Assembly: GCA_963848415.1 (NCBI GenBank)
Contig: CAWKDN010000001.1
Location: forward strand, 186,001-250,000
Reading direction: 5' to 3'
DNA length: 64,000 bases
DNA from: CAVQBC01 sp963848415
GTDB lineage: Bacteria; Actinomycetota; Thermoleophilia; Solirubrobacterales; Solirubrobacteraceae
Below the pieces are notes generated by a model that saw only the letters and a list, made by a program, of their open reading frames with translations, did no database searches and was not told the origin of the DNA. How positions within the stretch are numbered: position 1 is the first letter of the stretch; every line of letters begins with the position of its first letter. The position numbers and the translations under genes were made by a program. Positions 25,022-33,114 of this stretch are shown here, piece after piece.

Positions 25022-25777
25022 ATGACGCGCGCGCGCCAGATCGTCGCCTTCGGGGGCGGCGGCTTCTCGACGGAATCGGGCAACCCGCTGCTCGACGACT
25101 ACGTGCTCGGGCTCGCCGGCGCCGCGGGCCGCGACCGCCCGCGCGTGTGCTTCCTGCCCACCGCCTCCGGCGACGCCGACCACTACGTCGTGCGCTTCTA
25201 CAAGCACTTCTCGCCGGCCCGCTGTGAGCCGTCGCACGTGTCGCTGTTCCGGCGCGACTGCATGGACGCCAAGGACATCCGGTCGCACCTGCTCGAGCAG
25301 GACCTGATCTACGTCGGCGGCGGCAGCGTCATCTCGCTGCTCGGAGTCTGGCGCGCGCATGGGCTCGACGTCGCCATTCGCGAGGCGTGGGAGGCCGGCG
25401 TGGTGCTGTGCGGGCTGAGCGCCGGCTCGCTGTGCTGGTTCGCCGAGGGGCTGACGGCCTTCCACGGCACGTCGCGCCCCGTCGCCGGGCTCGGTCTCCT
25501 GCCATGCTCCAACGCGGTGCACTACGACAAGGAGCCCGATCGCCGGCCGGAGTACCTGGCCGCCGTGGCCGCCGGGATGCCGGCGGGCTACGCGGCCGAC
25601 GACGGCGCGGCGCTTCACTTCGTCGGCACCGATCTCGCGCGCGTGGTCGCCTCGCGCCGCGGGGCCCGCGCCTACCGCGTGCAGCGCGCCGAGGACGACG
25701 ACCGCGTGGACGAGCTCCCAGTGGCCGCCGACTACCTCGGCGCCTCGCCGGCGTCCGAGCCGGTCCTTGCCGCCTGA
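25022..25777 (+). CDS. Peptidase S51 family protein (peptidase E/cyanophycinase-like), copy 1
   Basis: 251 residues from ATG 25022. Glutamine-amidotransferase-like fold with Gly-rich strand (IVAFGGGGFS), RVCFLPTASGDADHYV, LIYVGGGSVISLLGVWR, the nucleophile elbow VLCGLSAGSLCWFAEG with catalytic serine, and NAVHYDKEPDRRP with the histidine equivalent to the family triad. S51 peptidases cut Asp-Xaa dipeptides or cyanophycin-type bonds; this sequence is nearer peptidase E. It is followed by a paralogue overlapping by 11 bp. Confidence 0.9.
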   Translation: MTRARQIVAFGGGGFSTESGNPLLDDYVLGLAGAAGRDRPRVCFLPTASGDADHYVVRFYKHFSPARCEPSHVSLFRRDCMDAKDIRSHLLEQDLIYVGGGSVISLLGVWRAHGLDVAIREAWEAGVVLCGLSAGSLCWFAEGLTAFHGTSRPVAGLGLLPCSNAVHYDKEPDRRPEYLAAVAAGMPAGYAADDGAALHFVGTDLARVVASRRGARAYRVQRAEDDDRVDELPVAADYLGASPASEPVLAA

Positions 25778-26615
25778 AGCTGCGCGGCGCTGCGGCCGCA
25801 CCCCGACGATCCTCGCCATGGGTGGCGGCGGCTTCACCATGGAGCCCGACAACCCGGCGCTGGACGACTACGTGCTCTCGCTCTCCCCCGTGCGCGAGCC
25901 GCGCATCTGCCTGCTGCCGACCGCCGGCGGTGACTCCGAGGACCAGATCCGCCGCTTCTACGCCGCCTTCGGCGACCGGCTGTGTGAGGCGACGCACCTC
26001 TCGCTCTTCCGGCTCGGCCGCCAGCCGGTGCCGCTCGCCGAGCACCTGCTCGCCCAGGACATCATCTACGTCGGCGGCGGCTCGATGATCAACCTGCTGG
26101 CGCTGTGGAAGGCCCACGGCCTGGACTCCATCCTGCGCGAGGCCTGGCAGGCAGGGATCGTGATCGCGGGGCTCAGCGCCGGCTCGATGTGCTGGTTCGA
26201 GCACGGCGTCACCACCTCGGTCGGTCAGCCGGTGGTCGCCGAGGGCCTCGGCTTCCTGCCCGGCTCGAACTCCGTGCACTACGACGGCGAGCGCGACCGC
26301 CGGCCGGTGTTCCTCGCAGCCGTGGCGGCGGGCGAGATCCCGGCGGGCTACGGCGCCGACGACGGCGTCGGGCTGCTCTTCCGCGGCACCCGGCTGGCGG
26401 AGGTGGTGTCCTCCCGCCCGCGGGCGCGCGCGCACCACGTCCGCCGGATCGGCGGCGTCGCCGTGGAGGAGGAGGTCGAGCCGCGGCTGCTCTCCAGCCC
26501 GCCGCACACGGTCCCCGGCGCCGCGCCATTCGCCGTCGGCGAGCTGCGCCGCGTGCGCGCGGCGCGCGCGGCCGGCGAGCGTTCGGGCATCCGCCGCAGC
26601 TACGGCCGCGACTGA
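25767..26615 (+). CDS. Peptidase S51 family protein, copy 2
   Basis: 282 residues if started at TTG 25767, inside the end of copy 1; the next ATG (25818) would remove the first beta strand PTILAMGGGGF. All family motifs are present: CLLPTAGGDSEDQ, IIYVGGGSMINLLALWK, VIAGLSAGSMCWFEHG (nucleophile serine) and NSVHYDGERDRRP. About half the residues match copy 1, so this is a tandem duplication. The C-terminus is longer and basic (RVRAARAAGERSGIRRS). It ends 16 bp inside the convergent glycosyltransferase gene. Confidence 0.88.
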   Translation: MPPEAARRCGRTPTILAMGGGGFTMEPDNPALDDYVLSLSPVREPRICLLPTAGGDSEDQIRRFYAAFGDRLCEATHLSLFRLGRQPVPLAEHLLAQDIIYVGGGSMINLLALWKAHGLDSILREAWQAGIVIAGLSAGSMCWFEHGVTTSVGQPVVAEGLGFLPGSNSVHYDGERDRRPVFLAAVAAGEIPAGYGADDGVGLLFRGTRLAEVVSSRPRARAHHVRRIGGVAVEEEVEPRLLSSPPHTVPGAAPFAVGELRRVRAARAAGERSGIRRSYGRD

Positions 26616-27527
26616 GCCGCGGGCTCCCTCAGCTGTCGCTGCATGGTCTCCACGTGCGGCGGGCTCACGCGGCGCTCGCGCACGATCCACGGCAGCCCGC
26701 CGATCGCGGCGGCGACCGCGCGGGCGGTGGACCGGTCGAGCGGACGGCTGCGCAGCTCCGCCAGCGTCCGCCGCGCCGCCGTCGGCAGCGGCCGGCGCAG
26801 CCACGTCGACCACAGCGCGTTGCGCAGGTCGCGCTCGCGCCGCTCGGGCCGGCCGTCGTTGGCCGGCGGGTCGTGGCGGGCGACCATCTGCGGGACGTAG
26901 GACATCTGCCAGCCCGCCGCGGCGAGGTCCCAGCCGACGATCTCCTCCTCGCCGCCGACGCCGAAGCGGCGGGGGAAGCCGCCCACCTCGAGCCACGCCG
27001 TCCGGCGCACGATCGCCCCCGCAGGCGATGAAGCTCAGCAGCGCGTGCCCGGGCTGCCCGCCGACCGGCGGCAGCGCCGAACGGGCCATCGACGCGCACA
27101 CGTCGTCGAGCCGGCGGCGAGGGCCGACGAGCACGCGCCCGTTGATCAGCGCCAGGCGCGGATGGCGATCGAAGAGGTCGGCCGCCCGGCGTAGCGCGCC
27201 GAGCGTCCACCACGAGTCGTCGTCGCAGAACGCGACGTAGGGCTGCTCGACCGCGCGCACGCCGACGTTGCGCGCGGCCGCGCCCAGCGGCCGTGGCAAG
27301 GGGATCACTTCCACCTCCGGCCGCTCGCGTCGGACGGCGGCGACGGTGCCGTCGGTCGAGGCGTCGTCCACGAGCACGACGCGGGGCCGCTCCGGCAGCC
27401 GCAGGTGGGTGCCGAGCGTGTGCAGGACGAGCTCCCGGCGGTTGCGCGAGGCGACCACGATCGCCACGCGCGGATCGGCCGCGGGTGCGGCGGCGACCGC
27501 CGGCGTACGGGAGGGGGCGAGCGTCAC
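26600..27527 (-). pseudogene. Family 2 glycosyltransferase, single-base frameshift
   Basis: From GTG 27527 the GT2 N-terminal part is clear: VAIVVASRNRRELVLHTLGT, VVLVDDASTDGTVAAV, and the DxD sugar-nucleotide motif in VAFCDDDSWW. At about 27018 a run of five C on the plus strand shifts the frame; one base fewer continues directly as IVRRTAWLEVGGFPRRFGVG, then GGEEEIVGWDLAAAGWQM and a C-terminal arm ending at 26600. Repaired length is about 308 residues. This looks like a homopolymer indel, so the gene may be intact in the organism. Probable role: polysaccharide or glycolipid synthesis. Confidence 0.8.
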
Positions 27528-27631
27528 CGACGGTCTCTACCAAGGCAGGTCCGCAATCATCGGCGCGGAGGCCGAATCGGCCCGGACAGAGCCGTGTTGG
27601 GGCTGACAGCCGGCTCCGCCGGTCAGGCATC

Positions 27632-27847
27632 GGGCGCGAGGGGACGACGTTCGCGCGCAACTTCAGCACCTATCCGCTGTGCTGCCCGTCGCGCTCGACC
27701 TTCCTCACGGGCGAGCTCTACGACCTGCGTTTCGACCCCTTCGAGCAGCGCAACCAGGTGGGCAGCCGACGCTACCGCCGCGTCCAGGATCGCCTGGCCG
27801 GGGAGCTTGGCCGGCTGAAGGCCTGCGCCGGGGAGGCCTGCCGCTGA
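27632..27847 (+). pseudogene. Sulfatase remnant with large internal deletion
   Basis: 72 codons in one frame join two distant parts of a sulfatase. The first is GTTFARNFSTYPLCCPSRST with the CxPSR formylglycine motif, which normally lies 60-70 residues from the N-terminus. The second is ELYDLRFDPFEQRNQVG, then a basic helix and CAGEACR, which is the extreme C-terminus of secreted actinobacterial sulfatases. The roughly 350 residues that normally lie between, and the N-terminal strands with the metal aspartates, are missing. It cannot be functional. The junction sits at the codons for T-G-E-L. Confidence 0.75.
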
Positions 27848-27874
27848 GTGCCCGCGACCCGTGGCCCGGGGGCG

Positions 27875-28339
27875 TCAGGCGCTCTGCGCCAGCGCGCCCG
27901 GGCCCGCCTCGGGGCGGACCTCGCGCGGGTCCAGCGGCTCGCCGCAGTGCGAGCACGCGAACTGCGGGTCGGCGGCGTGCCCGCAGCGCTCGTGCACGAG
28001 CACGACCGGCGCCCCGCCCGCGCAGTCGCCGTAGCGGTCGCCCCACTGCATCAGCGCGACGAGCACCGGGTAGAGGTCGCGGCCCTTCTGGGTCAGCCGA
28101 TACTCGTGGCGCGGCGGGCGCTCGCTGTATTGGCGCCGCTCGAGGATCCCGTGCTCGACCAGCGTGCGCAGCCGCTCGGTGAGCATGTTGCGCGCGATGC
28201 CCAGGCCGCGCTGGTAGTCGTCGAAGCGCCGGGCGCCGGTGAAGGCCTGCTGGAGGACCACCATCGTCCAGCGCTCGCCGAGCACGGACCACGACCGCGC
28301 GATCGAGCAGTTGGCCTCGGCCAGCGCGGCGTGTCGCAT
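27875..28339 (-). CDS. HxlR family transcriptional regulator
   Basis: 154 residues from ATG 28339. HxlR winged helix: CSIARSWSVLGERWTMVVLQ, FDDYQRGLGIARNMLTERL, LVEHGILERRQYSERPPRHE, LTQKGRDLYPVLVALMQWGD. A C-terminal extension has Cys-x2-Cys (ACSHCGE) and an upstream Cys, suggesting a small metal site. HxlR proteins sense aldehydes, quinones or redox state. The downstream rpiB end is 33 bp away but on the same strand upstream, so it may be a separate unit. Target unknown. Confidence 0.92.
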   Translation of the reverse strand: MRHAALAEANCSIARSWSVLGERWTMVVLQQAFTGARRFDDYQRGLGIARNMLTERLRTLVEHGILERRQYSERPPRHEYRLTQKGRDLYPVLVALMQWGDRYGDCAGGAPVVLVHERCGHAADPQFACSHCGEPLDPREVRPEAGPGALAQSA

Positions 28340-28372
28340 GGCGCCGAGCCTAGCAACGGGCGCGGGCTGACC

Positions 28373-28831
28373 TCAGGGGTGGCGCTGGTACTCGTCCTCG
28401 ATCGCCTGGATCATCGCCAGCCGCCGGACGTGGCGCTCCTCGTTGGTGAACGACGCGCCGAGGAAGGCCTGGATCAGCTCCGTGGCGACCGCCGGCCCGA
28501 CCACGCGCGCGCCGAGGCAGAAGACGTTGACGTCGTCGTGCTGGACGCACTGGTGGGCGGTGTAGGTGTCGTGCGCGCAGGCGGCGCGGATGCCCGGGAC
28601 CTTGCAGGCGGCGACGGCCACCCCGGCGCCCGAGCCGCAGACGACCACGGCGCGCTCGGCGCGGCCGTCGCGCACGGCTTCCGCGGCGGCCCGGGCCCGC
28701 TCGGGGTAGTCGACGGGCTCGGTGGAGTCCGTCCCGAGGTCGAGCGGCTCGTGGCCCATGAGCTGCACCGTGTCGAGCACGATGCGCTTGAGCGGGAAGC
28801 CGGCGTGGTCGAAGGAGCAGGCGACGATCAA
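28373..28831 (-). CDS. rpiB: Ribose-5-phosphate isomerase B (RpiB/LacA/LacB family)
   Basis: 152 residues from TTG 28831, overlapping the ROK kinase stop (TTGA). Conserved parts: CSFDHAGFPLK (substrate loop with D and H), VDYPERARAAAEAV, the catalytic cysteine in VVVCGSGAGVAVAACKV, the AHDTYTAHQCVQHDDVNVFC segment and a C-terminal helix. It interconverts ribose 5-phosphate and ribulose 5-phosphate, completing the oxidative branch encoded by this operon. The LacA/B branch cannot be excluded, but gene context favours RpiB. Confidence 0.88.
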   Translation of the reverse strand: MIVACSFDHAGFPLKRIVLDTVQLMGHEPLDLGTDSTEPVDYPERARAAAEAVRDGRAERAVVVCGSGAGVAVAACKVPGIRAACAHDTYTAHQCVQHDDVNVFCLGARVVGPAVATELIQAFLGASFTNEERHVRRLAMIQAIEDEYQRHP

Positions 28832-29826
28832 CGGGACTCCTCTGCGGTCGGGGACAGCGACTGCGGGTTGCGTTCGCGGTGCTCCTGCGCCGCGATCAGC
28901 GCGGCGCCGAGCACGCCGGCCTCGACGCCGTGACGGGCCAGGCGGATGCTGCACGCCGTGCCGACGCCGGGGATCACGTAGCGGGCGGCGACCTCGCGGG
29001 CGGGCGCGAGCAGCAGCTCGCCCGCCGAGGAGACGCCCCCGCCGATGACGACCTCCAGCGGGTCGAAGGTGTTGATCGCGTTGGCGATGCCGATGCCGAG
29101 CCGCTCGCCGGCGATCCGCAGGGCCTCCAGGCTGGCCGCGTCCCCCTGCTCGGAGGCGAGCTCGACGACGTCGTGGCCGGTGACCTCGCCGTCGGCGGCG
29201 AGGCGGCGCCCGAGCGGGGAGTCCGGCTCGGCCTCGGCGGCGCGGGTGGCGAGCCGGTCGAGCTCGCGGCCCGCGGCGAGCGCCTCCAGCGTGCCCGGGG
29301 CGGGGAAGTGATCGGGCCGGGCGGCGCCGTCGGCGAGCTCGAGGCCGATCGCGGCGTGACCCAGCTCGCCCGCCGCGCCGGTCGCGCCGCGGTAGAGGCG
29401 CCCGTCGAGCACGAGGCCCCCGCCGACGCCGGTCCCGATCGTCAGCATCACCAGGTGCGGGGTGACCAGCGCGCCGTTGTAGAAGGCCTCGGCGAGCGCG
29501 GCGCACGACGCGTCGTTCTCCACGTAGACCGGCAGCCCGGTCCGCTCGGAGAGCAGCGCGCGCAGCGGCACGTCCTCCAGCGGCAGGTTGACCGAGTGGC
29601 GGATCCGCCCGGTGGTGAACTCGACGATCGACGGGACGCCGATCCCGACCGCCCGCACGTCCTGGTCGTGGGCGGAGATCAGGCGCTCGAGCTGCTCGAT
29701 GAGCTCCTCGGTGGAGGCGTTGCGGACCGGCTCGGTCGGGCCGTCGTGCAGGCCGCCGTCCTCGAGCGTCGCGCAGGCCACCTTGGTGCCGCCGACGTCG
29801 AGCCCGAGGTAGCGGCCCTCGATCAT
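28828..29826 (-). CDS. ROK family sugar kinase (glucokinase-like)
   Basis: 332 residues from ATG 29826, overlapping pgl by 4 bp. ATP loop LGLDVGGTKVACATL, catalytic aspartate in YVENDASCAALAEAF, TIGTGVGGGLVLDG, GAAGELGHAAIGLE and VVIGGGVSSAGELL. The zinc-binding Cys cluster after GELGH (CxCGxxGC in typical ROK glucokinases) is absent; that place reads LELADGAARPDHFPAPGTLE. It probably phosphorylates glucose, feeding zwf, as context suggests; a different hexose is possible because of the missing zinc site. Confidence 0.9.
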   Translation of the reverse strand: MIEGRYLGLDVGGTKVACATLEDGGLHDGPTEPVRNASTEELIEQLERLISAHDQDVRAVGIGVPSIVEFTTGRIRHSVNLPLEDVPLRALLSERTGLPVYVENDASCAALAEAFYNGALVTPHLVMLTIGTGVGGGLVLDGRLYRGATGAAGELGHAAIGLELADGAARPDHFPAPGTLEALAAGRELDRLATRAAEAEPDSPLGRRLAADGEVTGHDVVELASEQGDAASLEALRIAGERLGIGIANAINTFDPLEVVIGGGVSSAGELLLAPAREVAARYVIPGVGTACSIRLARHGVEAGVLGAALIAAQEHRERNPQSLSPTAEESR

Positions 29827-30512
29827 CGCTCGAGTCCCGCGGCCGCGGCCCGGTCGAGCACCAGCGAAAGCTCGCCCGCCGCCGGGCGGACGTGGGCCGC
29901 CGGCAGTCCTGTGTCGACCGGCTCGGCGAACGCGCCGGCGATGGCGGTGGCCTTGTCCTCGCCCGCGATGAGGAAGACGACCTCGCGCGCGGCGTTGAAG
30001 ACGGGCAGGGTCAGGGTCACCCGCGGCAGCCGGGGCTCCATCCCCGCCTCCGGGACGGCGACGGCGAAGCGCCGGTGCTCGCCCGCGGCGGGCTTGCCGG
30101 GGAACAGCGAGGCGGTGTGGCCGTCGGGCCCGAGGCCCATCAGCGCCAGGTCCAGCCGCGGGGTGTGGCCGAGGTGCTCGCGGACGAGCTGCTCGTAGGC
30201 GTCCGCGGCCGCGTCCGCGCCGCGCTCGCCCTCGATCCGCATGACGTGCGGCCGCTCGCCGGCGGGCAGGCGCTCGAGCAGCGCCGCGTGCACCATGCCG
30301 TAGTTCGAGCTCGGATCCTCCGGGCCGACGCAGCGCTCGTCGCCGAACCAGAGCGTGGCGGCCGACCAGTCCACGCCGAGGCCCGCGGCCAGCTCGTAGG
30401 CGCGGCGGGGCGTCGAGCCGCCCGAGAGCGCGATGTGCGCGCCGGCCGCCGCCGCCTGGGCGAGCCGGTCGGCCATCGCGGCGGCGGGATCCTCGACGAC
30501 CTCGACGTGCAT
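29823..30512 (-). CDS. pgl: 6-phosphogluconolactonase
   Basis: 229 residues from ATG 30512, overlapping opcA stop (ATGA). DevB/NagB-type lactonase: IALSGGSTPRRAYELAAG, WFGDERCVGPEDPSSNYGM, LMGLGPDGHTASLFPG with the proposed catalytic histidine, and RVTLTLPVFNAAREVVFLI. It hydrolyses 6-phosphogluconolactone made by Zwf to 6-phosphogluconate for Gnd. Length is normal. Confidence 0.95.
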   Translation of the reverse strand: MHVEVVEDPAAAMADRLAQAAAAGAHIALSGGSTPRRAYELAAGLGVDWSAATLWFGDERCVGPEDPSSNYGMVHAALLERLPAGERPHVMRIEGERGADAAADAYEQLVREHLGHTPRLDLALMGLGPDGHTASLFPGKPAAGEHRRFAVAVPEAGMEPRLPRVTLTLPVFNAAREVVFLIAGEDKATAIAGAFAEPVDTGLPAAHVRPAAGELSLVLDRAAAAGLER

Positions 30513-31564
30513 CACGCCACCATCGCGCGCGCGGCGGCCAGCGCGGGGGCGTAGGTCGGATCGCGCAGCAGCGCCTGGCGCACGCCCTCGCCGAGGATCC
30601 CGGACTCCCCCCGCGACGCGCCGAGCACCGTCCAGGCGTGCTCGGTGCCCTCGCGCGAGCGCCGGCTCGCCTTCAGGCCGCCCTCGGCGCGGTCGAGCCC
30701 GACCGACTCGCCCGAGGCGATCTCGATGTTCACGCCGGAGAGCCCCGGCGCGTTCTGGTCGACGGCCTCGAAGGTCAGGCGCACCTCCTGCCGGCGCGCC
30801 CTGGCCTGGCCCGTGAGCAGGCCGCCGCCCTGGGCGAGCACCTCGGTCTTCCACCCGAGCCGCGCGGCCAGCCAGCCGGAGAACAGCAGCGCCGAGGCGA
30901 TCGAGTCGCTGCGGTGGCGCACGGTCACGCCCGAGATCCCGCCCAACGCCTCGCGGAGGGCGGGCGGATCGAAGGCGGCGGCCACCCGCTCGCGCCAGGG
31001 CGAGGAGCGCAGCCACGCGAGGTCGACGACGTAGGCGTCGCGCCCGAAGTCCTCCGCGCGGGCGAGCGCGGCCGCCACGTCGGGCTCGTCCTGGGAGTCC
31101 AGCAGCACGATCTGGGCGTGGCGGCGCAGCGCCTCGATCGCCTCGGCGTGGCCGTGCGGCGCCCACACCATGGTCGCCAGGTCGGTGACCAGCAGCGGAT
31201 CGACGACCGTGTGCAGCGCCTTGAGGTGGCGCGTGCCGATCTCGATCTGCACCTGCTCGTGGGTGACGGCGATCCGGCCCGGCCCCGCCTCGCCGTCCTC
31301 GGCGGAGAGCCGCGCGACCGCGTCGATGGTGCGGCGCCCGCGCTCGACCGCGCAGAGGATCAGCCGCGACGGGTGAAAGCGCCCGACGCGCTCGAGCCGG
31401 TTCTCGATCTCGCCGCGGAACTCGGCGTCGACGACGACCACCAGGTTCATCACGCGCGCGGGCACGTAGCTCTCGGACTCCCGGTGGCGGGTGTTGAGCA
31501 GCTCGCGGAGCGCCGCCTCGATCGCGGCCGGTGTGGTGTCGCGCTCGGCCCAGACGTCGTCCAT
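30512..31564 (-). CDS. opcA: Glucose-6-phosphate dehydrogenase assembly/activator protein OpcA
   Basis: 350 residues from ATG 31564, overlapping zwf (ATGA). Family features: ARVMNLVVVVDAE, HPSRLILCAVERG, KALHTVVDPLLVTDLATMVWAP, DSQDEP and FGRDAYVVDLAWLRSSPWRERVA. OpcA modulates or helps assemble Zwf in actinobacteria and cyanobacteria. No catalytic site is known. Its position between zwf and pgl is the classic order. Confidence 0.93.
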   Translation of the reverse strand: MDDVWAERDTTPAAIEAALRELLNTRHRESESYVPARVMNLVVVVDAEFRGEIENRLERVGRFHPSRLILCAVERGRRTIDAVARLSAEDGEAGPGRIAVTHEQVQIEIGTRHLKALHTVVDPLLVTDLATMVWAPHGHAEAIEALRRHAQIVLLDSQDEPDVAAALARAEDFGRDAYVVDLAWLRSSPWRERVAAAFDPPALREALGGISGVTVRHRSDSIASALLFSGWLAARLGWKTEVLAQGGGLLTGQARARRQEVRLTFEAVDQNAPGLSGVNIEIASGESVGLDRAEGGLKASRRSREGTEHAWTVLGASRGESGILGEGVRQALLRDPTYAPALAAARAMVA

Positions 31565-33114
31565 CACAGGCCGCGCCAGTGGCGGTCCCCGATCATCAGC
31601 GCGTCGGCCTCGGGCGGGCCGGGCGAGCCGGCCGCGTAGGTCGGCAGCGGCTCGCCGTCCTGCTGCCACGCCTCGAGGATCGGATCGATGATCCCCCACT
31701 GGGCGTCGACCTCGTCGTTGCGGGTGAACAGCGTGGCGTCGCCGCGCATCGCGTCGAGGATCAGCCGCTCGTAGGCCTCCGGGCTCTGGGACATGAACGC
31801 CGTGCCGTAGAGGAACTCCATGTTCACCGGGCGGATGCGCATCCGCGCGCCCGGGATCTTGGCTCCGAGCGAGAGCGAGACGCCCTCGTTGGGCTGCACG
31901 GTGAGCACGAGCTGGTTGGGCTGCACGCCGACCGACCCCTGCGACTGGAAGGCCAGGTGGGGCACCGGCTTGAGCATCACGGCGATCTCGGTCACCTTGC
32001 GCGCGAGCCGCTTGCCGGTGCGCAGGAAGATCGGCACGCCGGCCCAGCGCCAGTTCTGCACCTCCAGGCGCAGCGCCGCGTAGGTCTCGGTGGTCGAGTC
32101 CTCCGGGACCTTGTCCTCCTCGAGGTAGCCGGGCACGTCCTGGCCCTCGGCCACGCCGGCGGTGTACTGGGCGCGCACCGCCATGTCGGGCACCTGCTCG
32201 ATCGTCGGCGGGGTGATCGCGTCGAGCACCTTGACCTTCTCGTCGCGCAGCTTGTTGGCCTCGAACGCGCTCGGCGGCTCCATGCACAGCAGCGTGAGCA
32301 GCTGGAGCATGTGGTTCTGCACCAGGTCGCGCAGCGCGCCCGAGTTGTCGTAGTACTCCGCGCGGCTGCCGATGCCGAGGTCCTCGGAGGCCGTGATCTG
32401 CACCTGGTCGATGAACTCGCGGTTCCAGACCGGCTCGAACATCACGTTGGCGAAGCGGAAGGCCAGCAGGTTCTGGACGGTCTCCTTGCCCAGGTAGTGG
32501 TCGATGCGGAAGACCTGGCGCTCGCGGAAGACGTCGGCCACGGTGGCCTGCAGCGAGCGGGCGGACGGGAGATCGTGGCCGAAGGGCTTTTCGATCACGC
32601 AGCGGACATCGGCCTCTGAGTGGCGATGCAGGCCGGCGCCCTTGAGCTGCTCGACGATGACCGGGAAGAACTCCGGAGCGGTCGAGAGGTAGTACGTGCG
32701 GTTGAGCGGCGGCACCCCGGGCTCGTCGAGCGCGTCGATCGTCTCGCCCAGGTGCTTGTAGCCCTCCGGCTCATCGAAGGGCACGCTGACCCACTTCAGG
32801 CGGCCGAGCAGCGACTCGAGCACCTGGCGGTCCGGCGGCCGGCGCGAGTACTTCTCGATCGACTCGCGCGCTCGCTCGCGGAACTTCTCGTCGGTGCTCT
32901 CGCGCCGCGAGGCGCCGATCAGGTTGAAGCGCTCGGGCAGCGCGCCCTCGTGGGCGAGGTTGTAGATCGCGGGCAGGAGCTTGCGCTGGGCGAGGTCGCC
33001 GGTGGCGCCGAAGATCGTGAGCGTCGTCGGCGGGACCGGCAGGCGCTCGAGGCCCTCGGTGAGCGGGTTCTCGGCGGTGGCCTGCTGGGCCTCGGCGGGC
33101 GTCTGGACGGCCAT
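31564..33114 (-). CDS. zwf: Glucose-6-phosphate 1-dehydrogenase
   Basis: 516 residues from ATG 33114. Nucleotide loop IFGATGDLAQRKLLPAIYNL, active-site RIDHYLGKETVQNLLAFRFAN containing the catalytic histidine and lysine, and VIEKPFGHDLPSA. Oxidises glucose 6-phosphate to the lactone, yielding NADPH. The start overlaps the gnd stop (ATGA). Full length with no missing motif. First committed enzyme of the operon's pathway. Confidence 0.97.
   Translation of the reverse strand: MAVQTPAEAQQATAENPLTEGLERLPVPPTTLTIFGATGDLAQRKLLPAIYNLAHEGALPERFNLIGASRRESTDEKFRERARESIEKYSRRPPDRQVLESLLGRLKWVSVPFDEPEGYKHLGETIDALDEPGVPPLNRTYYLSTAPEFFPVIVEQLKGAGLHRHSEADVRCVIEKPFGHDLPSARSLQATVADVFRERQVFRIDHYLGKETVQNLLAFRFANVMFEPVWNREFIDQVQITASEDLGIGSRAEYYDNSGALRDLVQNHMLQLLTLLCMEPPSAFEANKLRDEKVKVLDAITPPTIEQVPDMAVRAQYTAGVAEGQDVPGYLEEDKVPEDSTTETYAALRLEVQNWRWAGVPIFLRTGKRLARKVTEIAVMLKPVPHLAFQSQGSVGVQPNQLVLTVQPNEGVSLSLGAKIPGARMRIRPVNMEFLYGTAFMSQSPEAYERLILDAMRGDATLFTRNDEVDAQWGIIDPILEAWQQDGEPLPTYAAGSPGPPEADALMIGDRHWRGL

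Noticed and set aside
25767..26615. Start of the second S51 peptidase at ATG 25818
   Set aside because: That start would delete the first beta strand (PTILAMGGGGF), which is conserved in the neighbouring paralogue.
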